From positions 49,796,908-49,860,907 of the forward strand of contig CM055106.1 in the NCBI GenBank assembly GCA_029204225.1: a DNA stretch of 64,000 bases, in the 5' to 3' direction. Made by a program: the position numbers and the translations under genes. Positions 56,588-64,000 of this stretch are shown in pieces; the first letter of the stretch is position 1, and the number at the start of each line of letters is the position of its first letter. The notes beneath the pieces were generated by a model. That model saw nothing but the letters and a program-made list of their open reading frames with translations. It made no database searches and was not told the origin of the DNA. The DNA comes from Diphasiastrum complanatum. Lineage: Eukaryota > Streptophyta > Lycopodiopsida > Lycopodiales > Lycopodiaceae.

Positions 56588-57614
56588 CTAGGCTACATTC
56601 AGCACATTTAGTAGAAACATGATTGGCGTATCCAATATTCGATCTAATAAGGAAATCTCACTCATCTCTGATTGAATATCTTGTTGACACATATATCCTG
56701 CTGTACAATCAATTGTTGCAAGAGCTTCGTTCCAATTGACAGTATCCGTTTGAGAATCGTAGTGAATTCCCAATTTTTTCTCTAGTCGATCACAAGTGTG
56801 ATCCGTTGTTGATGAATCATCATCCGCTTTTTGAACCACTGGTTTGATAGTCCAAGTCGTAGGATCAACTTTAACTGCATGTTCACGATTTTCAAAAGTG
56901 ATTTTGCTGGTACCCCAGTTATGAATTACTTGCGCAACTCGTAACCATGGACGTCCTAAGAGAACTCGGTAGATATTTGGTGCTTCTGGTAAGTCCATCA
57001 TGATGAAAGTAATGACGAATGGTACTTCTGCAATCATGACAGATATATCTTCCACCATTCCTCGTGGACGAACTGTCGTTTGATCAGCTAGCTTAATAGC
57101 AAAAGTAGCAGGCTTAATCTTTGTAAGGCCCCATTTTGTACATAGCTTTGTAGAAATCAGGTTAACTCTTGAACCGCCATCTATCACGGCTGCTTCTTTA
57201 GAAAATTGTCTATGTTGTATCGGCAAAGTGATATTCTTTTGTTCATTTTCCCAAGCGGCTCCAACATGGAGTACATCGTTAGATTCTTCAAATCCAGCAC
57301 AAAAAAGCGGCTCCTAATGGTATTCTGATTCTTCTTGAGCTAACTTTTGTGCTAAGATTTCTTTTGCTTTTGGCACCAACTTTAGGAACTCTCCCAATGA
57401 AATATTGATCTTGCTAGACAAAATATTCATGAGTAATTCTGTATGTGGTGCTTCCGGTTCTCATCTTGAAGGGTTCTTCGTGATGATGTAATTGATCATT
57501 CATATCCGTACGTAAATTTTTTGGAGGCTGCAATGGTGAAGATCGAACTTCAGCTGTTACTTTAGCAGCTTCAAGTTCCTCTTCTTCTTGCAGATGTTTA
57601 ATCCACTGTCTCAT
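56588..57614 (-). pseudogene. Gypsy-E2 protease and gag-protease junction
   Basis: 57226-56588 is open for 212 residues: AAVIDGGSRVNLISTKLCTK, then KLADQTTVRPRGMVEDISV and YRVLLGRPWLRVAQVIHNWG. The presumed catalytic triad is DGG. Upstream, 57614-57414 gives QWIKHLQEEEELEAAKVTAE, the segment interrupted by the MITE in Gypsy-E1. Confidence 0.75.
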
Positions 57615-57693
57615 ATCCTAATATATTCGTTTTTCTGCATTAAGATTTGGATAGACTCCCGATGTTGTTGGTGTATCGTTCAATAGTATAGAA

Positions 57694-58155
57694 TCAGCAG
57701 GTACGGAATCCACTACTGGTTCTTTTTTGCTTTTGTACTCTGGTGACCACCATCAAGGGTGCACTTGGTTTATTCTGAGCTACTGATCCTTGCTTGATTG
57801 TTATCAAATTTACAGGTGCTGTAGCTGGTGGTGGCTTCGGTCTTGCTGAACAGTCTTTATAACAATGCCCATATCCACAGTCATGACAGAATGGTACAAA
57901 TTTTTCTTTATTTGGGCATTCTGCAACTCTGTGATTTTCTCCACATGCAAAGCATCCAAGTGGTGCTCTGGCCCAAATTCTCGAGGCTTGTTGTTGAGCG
58001 GCAGCATAAATGGCATACTGTTTTGAAGATCCACCTTCCTGATCATTACCATAGCTCCATTGCTCAGCACTTCCGTAAGGATCTGGTTCCATCAAATTGG
58101 CAGGAGGAGCGGAGTGTTTTGGTGGAGCAGCTCCTACACGTTTTTTTGAAGTCAT
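57694..58155 (-). pseudogene. Gypsy-E2 nucleocapsid with two zinc knuckles
   Basis: 153 residues open, starting MTSKKRVGAAPPKHSAPPAN. Knuckle 1 is CFACGENHRVAEC and knuckle 2 is CHDCGYGHCYKDC; both have the order Cys-Cys-His-Cys with X3 before His. LITIKQGSVAQNKPSAPLM and VVTRVQKQKR follow. The rest of gag is not seen to the right, so this start may be only an internal Met. Confidence 0.75.
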
Positions 58156-58160
58156 TAGTG

Positions 58161-58639
58161 TGTTCTTGCTTTATGCTTTTGCAACAAAGTGTGGTATGAG
58201 AAATTTGCAATGACAACACCTACAGATTTTTGTCATCGATAGCATCTTAAAATGTACCTCGAAGTAAAGCCTAGAAGATTTTTGAATTTTGGTCTGGAAC
58301 AAATCCACCCTTCATAAATAACCCGCATCCACTACGTGCAACCATGGATCCGCCGCATATGTATGTCTATCGTCCTGTCTTTATTGTTGCTTCGATAAAT
58401 GCACTATTGCCTAAGCAAGTCTTCGGTTTTAATTTCCCTCCATTTTTTATTTTCACTCACCTACACCTATATTTAGCTGGCCTAATTGATTGCCTACTAA
58501 TTAATCTTAGCTCTACACTTTTTCTCAAATTCCAAGAGCTTTGCTGCCATTTTTCTAACTCAAAGATCTATTGGCTTTTTAGACATCGAACCTACATGAT
58601 TACAAGCAGATCTTCTCTGAGCCTCAATAAGGGTAGCCC
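58161..58639. other. Unassigned DNA between Gypsy-E2 and the satellite
   Basis: No domain, LTR end or repeat recognised. AT-rich, with short frames only. Confidence 0.4.
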
Positions 58640-60930
58640 TAAACATGCTCTCTGAACTATCCTCACAGAGAAACGTGCATCCGAACCAGAAACCCTAATG
58701 CATTTATGGGATTCTAGGCCCGTCGAGCCAGGAATTGGTCACATTCAGTGAAAAACAATCAACACCTCAAACGGGAGCTGTCCACAAGTTCGTGGGCTCG
58801 ACACAAACCCACAAGATCATTTGTAGCTCAATTTTGATGTCGTTTGTCCAAAAATGACTCTTTTGTCGGGGGAAATGCATAAAATGGACTACTTTTCAAC
58901 ATCCTCGAGAACCGTTCCAGTGTCATTGAAAGAAGTCCATTTTTTAGACTGTCTATTCCGTCATGTGCTGCATGCCGATGCAAACCTACAACACTAAACT
59001 GGGCTCCAAATGGTTCAGTGTTCACAATGAAACATGCATCCGAACCAAAAACCCTAAACGTAGTATTGGGATTCTAGGCTCGTTGAGCCAAGAATTGGTA
59101 GGATTCAGTAAAAAATGATCAAAACTTTGGAGGGGAGGTGTCCACATGTTTGTGGACTTGACACAAATCCATAGGACCATTTGCAGCCCAATTCCGATGT
59201 CGTTTGTCCGAAAACGCTCTTTCTGTCGTGGGGGAAATGCCACGAAATGGAGTACTTTCTAACATTCCCGAGACTTGGTCCAATGTCACCGAATGGAGTC
59301 ATCTGGACCAGAAACCCAAAAGGTAGTCCTAGGATTCTAGGCCCGTCGAGCCAGAAAATGGTCAGATTCAGTAAAAAATGGTCAAAACTTCGGACAAGAG
59401 GTGTTCACATGTTCATGGGCTTGACACAAATGCACAGGTTCATTTGCAGTTCAATTGTGACGTCATTTGTCCGGAAATGCCCTTCTGGAATGCCACTAAA
59501 TGGACTACTTTCCAACATTTTTGAGAATTGGTCCAGTGTCACCGAATGGAGTTCATTTTTCAAACCCTTTGTTTCGTCCTGTGCTATATGTCGAGAACAA
59601 TTCACAGGACTAAACTGAGCTCCAAACGGTTCAATAACGTGCATCCAAACTGGAAATTCCTAAATGCAGTCTTGGGATTCTAGGCCCGTTGAGCCAAGAA
59701 TTGGTCGGATTCATCAGTACAAGACAGTCAGAACTTTGAACGGGAGGTGTCCACGGTTTGTGGGCTCGATACGAATCCATAGCATCATTTGCAGCTCAAT
59801 TCTGACACCGTTTGTCTGAAAATGCACTTTTTGTCAAGGGAAATGCCACTAAATGAACTACTTTTCAACATTCCTGAGAATTGGTCCAGTGTCACCGAAT
59901 GGAGTCTGTTTTTTAGATCCTCTGCACTGTCTTGTGCTAGACGTTGAGATGAACCCACACGACTAAAACGGGCTCCAAACAGTTCAATACTCACAGCGAA
60001 ACGTGCATCCGAACCATTAAAAACCCTAAACATAGTCCTAGGATTCTAGGCCCGTCGAGCTAGAAATTGGTTGGATTCAGTAAAAAATGGTCAGAACTTT
60101 AGATGGGAGGTGTCCACAGGTTTGTGGGCTTGACACAAACCCACATGACCATTTACAACTCAATTATGACGTCGTTTGTCTGGAACGCCCTTTCTGTCGG
60201 TGGGAATGCCAGCAAATGAATGGACTACTTTTTAACATTTCCGAGAATTGGTCCAGTGTCACCAAACGGAGTCCGTTTCTTAGACCCTCTATTTCGTCTT
60301 GTGCTACACGTCGAGACGAACCCACGGGAGTAAACTGGGCTCCAAACAGTTCAAAACTCACCGCGAAACGTGCCTCTGAACCAGAAACCCTAGACGTAGT
60401 CCTTGGAATCTAGGCCCATAGAGCCAGGAATTAGTCGGATTCAGTAAAAAATGGTCAAAACTTTGGACAAGAGATATCCACAGGTTTGTGGGCTCGACAC
60501 AAACCCACAAGATCATTTTCAGTTCAATTCTGATGTTGTTTGTTCAGAAACGGCCTTTCTGTCGGGGGGAATGCCACTAAATGGACTACTTTTCAACATT
60601 TCTCAGAATTGGTCCAGTGTCGTCAAACGGAGTCCGTTTTTCAAACCCTTTGTTTCGTCGTGTGCTACATGCCGAGAAGAACCCACAAGGCTAAACCGGA
60701 CTCCAAACGGTTCAGTACTCACAACAAAACGTGCATTTGAACCAGAAACTCTAAACGTAGTCTTGGGATTCTAGGCCCGTCGAGTCAGGAATTGGTCGGA
60801 TTCAGTAAAAAACAATCAAAACCCTTGGACGGTAGGTGTGTAGAGGTTCATGGACTCATCACGAATCCACTGGACCAGTTGTTGTTGCTCAATTCCGACG
60901 TCGTATGCTTGAAAACGCCGCACTCTCATG
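58640..60930. repeat. Tandem satellite, ~363-bp monomer, about 6.3 copies
   Basis: Monomer starts (at GTGCATCCGAACCAGAAACC or variant): 58675, 59034, 59299, 59639, 60003, 60370 and 60731. Intervals are 359, 265, 340, 364, 367 and 361 bp; the short one reflects a ~95-bp deletion. Conserved strings include GGATTCTAGGCCCGTCGAGC, AATTGGTCGGATTCAGTAAA, GAATTGGTCCAGTGTCACC and GGGCTCCAAACGGTTCA. All open frames within it are by-products of the array. Confidence 0.9.
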
Positions 60931-61234
<304 letters not shown>

Positions 61235-61399
61235 TATCATTAAAAAATAGATACAATCATACATGTACACAATCCATTTTTGATATTTTTATTGATATGA
61301 ATATGGATTGTTACAATCAAGTTGTCTTTAGAATAGTACTATATTGCAATTTCTACACTGACATGAAATAAAAACTTGTTGTCAATTCCATAATGATGA

Positions 61400-62185
61400 T
61401 GGACTTGCATTTTTTGGATAATAAATTTCATTGTTCCTCCACTATTTGGATAGTTTTGCTAATATCTCTACATTTGATCTCAAGCTCATGTATGTCTTTT
61501 ACGTATCTGCAAAAAATAATTCAATGTATATTGCATTTAGAATGACTGATTTATAATATGTCAAGGTTTTGATTAAGTGGTATCCATTTACTTTCAATTC
61601 TTTTACATCTCTGGTGCTGAAAGCACAGGCTAAGCATTTGTTTTTTATTTGATAACGAAAGCATATGGAAGATATTTTGATTATGCATTCTATATCTCCA
61701 TTTGATTTTTCATCTCAGTCTTTATTCATAAGCTCAAATAGTATACTATCTGGTAAAGTTTTACATATACACATAGTTGGAGTTTTGTGTAAAGTAGTGA
61801 CACTTGCAAAAAAATCTACAAATATATTCAAAGCAACAAATCAACTTAATCGGATTGTTTTTGAGCTTGTACTTATCTTTAATAAATTTTTTACATCATT
61901 ATACAGCTTACAATGAAATGATTCTAAAACTACAACATCAAGAGTAATCCATTCATCACTTCTAAAACTAGATAGTGAAATGGGCTGGATTTGCCTGAAA
62001 TTCTTTTTTAAATCGGAAATGTACATAGAATATAAATTTTTTTTCAACAATTAGCAAGTTCTTTTGTAGTTCTACCTTTATATTATAATACAATTGCTCA
62101 ATATCAATGTTTATTACATCCAACACAGTTGCAAGAGATCCAGTTGACTCTCATTCATTTATATTTGATGGATATAAATCTACAA
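61400..62185 (-). pseudogene. 3' exon(s) of the methylase-like relic (tentative)
   Basis: On the minus strand a splice-acceptor-like TTTTTCAG at about 62186 precedes coding-like sequence: VDLYPSNINE, stop TGA, ESTGSLATVLDVINIDIEQL and, after a frame change, KKNFRQIQPISLSSFRSDEW, ITLDVVVLESFHCKLYND. TGA stops follow IRLS and MNKD, and the reading resumes each time with plausible protein. A second acceptor (TTTTTTGCAG, near 61513) precedes YVKDIHELEIKCRDISKTIQ and a stop. The protein is not recognised; linkage to the methylase exon is by order only. Confidence 0.35.
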
Positions 62186-62984
62186 CTGAAAAATGATCAA
62201 ATTAGTGCTTTAAAAGAAATGATTTAAAATGAAATAAATATACGTCCCAAACGGGATGACCAAGAAAAAAATAGATAACATAGACACCTTTTTTTTTTAG
62301 TTTAATTTTTTAATATAAAAAGAGCTATTAGTACTTCATAAGGACGTAATAACATTTTAATCAAAAATTGTATTTTATTCAAATTTGTGACAATGTTAAC
62401 AAAAATAACTAAAAATTGATTTTTTACATGCTAAAATTCTAAACATAAATAAATCATATATATTTTTTTAATTTTAATATTTTAATTTTTTATATTTAAC
62501 ATTTTTTGGAAGTTTTACATATTTTTTTAAACAAAATTTAAAATGTAAATATTTGCAATATTAACATTTTATCTTTTACATGCAAATCATAAAATACAAA
62601 AAAGCGAGATTCTTAGAAATACACAAAATATATGAAATATAACTTTTTTTTTGAAAATAATTAGTTTTTAAAAATTAATTTAAAATGTATGATAGGAATT
62701 TAGAATACTTTAAAATTTCAATATATATAATTTCACCTATTGTAGTATTTCATTCAAGCAAATTTTGAAGAGTATTTAAAAAATAATGTTTTAGATATTG
62801 TATATAAGATCATTTGCAAAAGTAATACCCTTAATATTCTATGTTGTCATTACAATTTTTTTTTTAAATGAACAAAAATGAAAATGCAATATTTTTTAAT
62901 CATGTTGAGTATTCTAAAAATATAGAACAATAAATATGTTAAAATATTCATTACAAATGCAAAAATAAAAATTACAAAAATAAA
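62186..62984 (-). other. AT-rich presumed intron
   Basis: About 800 bp of strongly AT-rich, low-complexity DNA without open frames, between the two coding-like blocks. This composition fits a plant intron but would also fit plain intergenic DNA. Confidence 0.35.
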
Positions 62985-63707
62985 TTAATATGTATTTTTT
63001 TTTAATGTGCTAGTACAAGCTAGATAGCCAACAAAAAAATGTGTGTGTAAATTGAGATCCTTTTGAGTTTCAATAGGAGCCTCAACAATTGCAGCTGTGT
63101 TGTCATCAACTGTGACAGTCTCAATTATAATATTGTACTGTTGGTGGGCCACCATTAAAGCAAGGCCGCTAATGTATTCTACTTTTCTGCTTGTTGGTGG
63201 TTGTGGCTTTGTGAATAATGGGACAACAAAATTTTTATCATCAGCTGTCATGCTTACCTCTCCCAACTCATCTAACAAAATTGAGAAAGATTTCATGCGC
63301 ATTCTAATAGATTCTATTAATTTATTATCTAATTCGACTACAACAACATGCTTGTATTTTTTAACAATACATGTGTTGGTTGTACTACTACCACTCAACA
63401 AATCTAACATCCAATCAACAAGGTGTGAAAAAGTTTCAATCAAATTATTTATGAATTGTTGTGGCTTTTGATATGGACAAGCCATTGAACCACTCATTAG
63501 ACTTTTCAGTTTTTTTTGTTTCAGTTGGATAGTAAAAAAAATTGCAATTTTTTTTTGGCCAGTTGTGTTGTAATATAGCATGGAGAGCTTTCCGTCTAAT
63601 GAATAATAACTAATGGTTATATATTCAATTTCATTCCGAAGTTGTGCTCCTTCAACATTTCGTTACAAAGCCTCACTCCTCCAACATTTTGTAGATTTGA
63701 TTTGTAC
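62985..63707 (-). pseudogene. Beta-class amino DNA methyltransferase-like exon, degenerate
   Basis: An acceptor-like TTTTTATAG ends at 63708. The minus reading gives NEIEYITISYYSLDGKL, then ACPYQKPQQFINNLIETFSH, LVDWMLDLLSGSSTTNTC and KHVVVVELDNKLIESIRMRM. Known N4/N6 DNA methylases end with (H/N)P..KP, L(I)E..S..GD..LD...GSGTT and .GIE.D....E..R.R; the order and spacing match, with Gly to Ser in GSGTT and CP for HP. The catalytic DPPY/SPPY box is not seen and would lie to the right of the window. Lesions: TAA before RNVEGAQL, and EKSNEWFN appears in another frame just before CPYQKP. The frame stays open 597 bp downstream (62985-63581). Could also be a Gly-rich nucleotide-binding protein by chance. 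Confidence 0.5.
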
Positions 63708-63837
63708 CTATAAAAACACAATCAAATAAAAAAATAATTTTAGAAAAATGATGCATCCAAAAAGTGAAATTTGAAAAATGATCTATGCTAAACATAGAAT
63801 ATTAGTTACAAAAAAAAATAATTAAAATATGTTAAAT

Positions 63838-64000
63838 TTTCACACGTGTGGGACATCCCAAAAGTGTGATTGATCTCCTAAGATGTGGGTGATTGGACAA
63901 GGATCAAACTATAGATTGAATCCAAGATCTATCTCACAAATCTAAGTCATAAAACATGCATAAAGCATTCATCAATGTACATTCACACGTGTGAGAGACT
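63838..64000. repeat. Fragment with CACACGTGTG motifs, Copia-A LTR-like
   Basis: CACACGTGTGGGACATCC near 63841 and CACACGTGTGAGAGACT at 63983-63999, with GGATCAA and AGATCTATC strings between. The palindrome and the general composition match the LTRs of Copia-A and the block at 11810-12468, but I could not align it end to end. It runs off the window. Confidence 0.4.

Larger units (their letters stand above)
54607..58160 (-). mobile_element. Gypsy-E2: Ty3/Gypsy element fragment, gag to RNase H
   Basis: Right to left on the minus strand: gag C-terminus with two zinc knuckles, protease, a long linker, RT and RNase H. The order protease-RT-RNase H without integrase in between is Gypsy. Integrase and LTRs are missing; the left end abuts LTR-F2. 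It is the same family as Gypsy-E1. Confidence 0.85.

Noticed and set aside
59181..60774. Series of ~107-145 residue frames with similar sequence (LLFNISENWSSV...)
   Set aside because: They recur with the 363-bp satellite period and only reflect its sequence; no start, domain or codon constraint is evident.

Overview
The window reads as a repeat-dominated intergenic stretch of a plant nuclear genome. Nearly all recognisable coding sequence belongs to Ty1/Copia and Ty3/Gypsy retrotransposons primed by initiator tRNA-Met. The only host-gene pieces are the first exon of a universal stress protein (left edge, minus strand) and, at the right edge, an intron-containing, stop-ridden relic resembling a beta-class amino DNA methyltransferase. 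Two copies of a Penelope-type reverse transcriptase element are unusual for flowering plants and suggest a fern, lycophyte or gymnosperm, but this is a weak inference.

Layout. 1-1945: USP exon, microsatellite, short tandem repeats and a piece of a repeat called here LARD-A. 1946-6200: LARD-A copy A1 (+), a ~5 kb LTR element with 1.2 kb LTRs and a 2.6 kb internal region lacking gag/pol. 6201-6540: Gypsy protease fragment (-). 6541-14778: Copia-C copy C1 (-), split by Copia-B (+, 6765-12935). 15023-26940: LARD-A copy A2 (-); its 3' LTR is split by Copia-A (-, 15378-21878, target duplication ATTCC) and its 5' LTR by a solo LARD-A LTR (A4, 25522-26635). 26950-29390 and 31289-33062: two Penelope-like copies (-), the second inside Gypsy-E1 (+, 29391-33975), which also carries a 273-bp MITE. 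34812-35380: Copia-B LTR (-). 35413-39518: Copia-D (+). 39519-40130: Copia integrase scrap and a solo LTR. 40136-41880: LARD-A copy A3 (+). 41881-43801: unclassified DNA, a GGTACC-rich foldback and long microsatellites. 44236-46745: non-autonomous LTR element F (-) with a coiled-coil protein relic. 46746-49079: Copia-G relic (+). 49080-53345: mixed repeats, a GC-rich island, Copia-C copy C2 (+) and a possible hAT end. 54204-58160: LTR-F fragment and Gypsy-E2 (-). 58640-60930: tandem satellite of ~363-bp monomers. 61083-61233: (TA)n. 61400-63707: methyltransferase-like relic.

Nothing here works as an operon or pathway. The story is retrotransposon biology. The most notable signals are: (i) four Copia LTRs flanked on BOTH sides by internal sequence, two of them fused to a 10-16 nt LTR tip and one of these bounded by a perfect target duplication, suggesting a recurrent cDNA rearrangement or tandem insertion; (ii) an array of five small stem-loops in the leader of the coding-deficient LARD-A family, whose pairing is kept in three copies; (iii) Penelope-like elements carrying an internal (CT)n tract and no visible endonuclease; (iv) an intron-bearing DNA-methylase-like relic; (v) an undescribed-looking 363-bp satellite. 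Coordinates of element ends come from reading TG..CA termini, primer-binding sites, polypurine tracts and target duplications by eye; family placement was not checked against any database.
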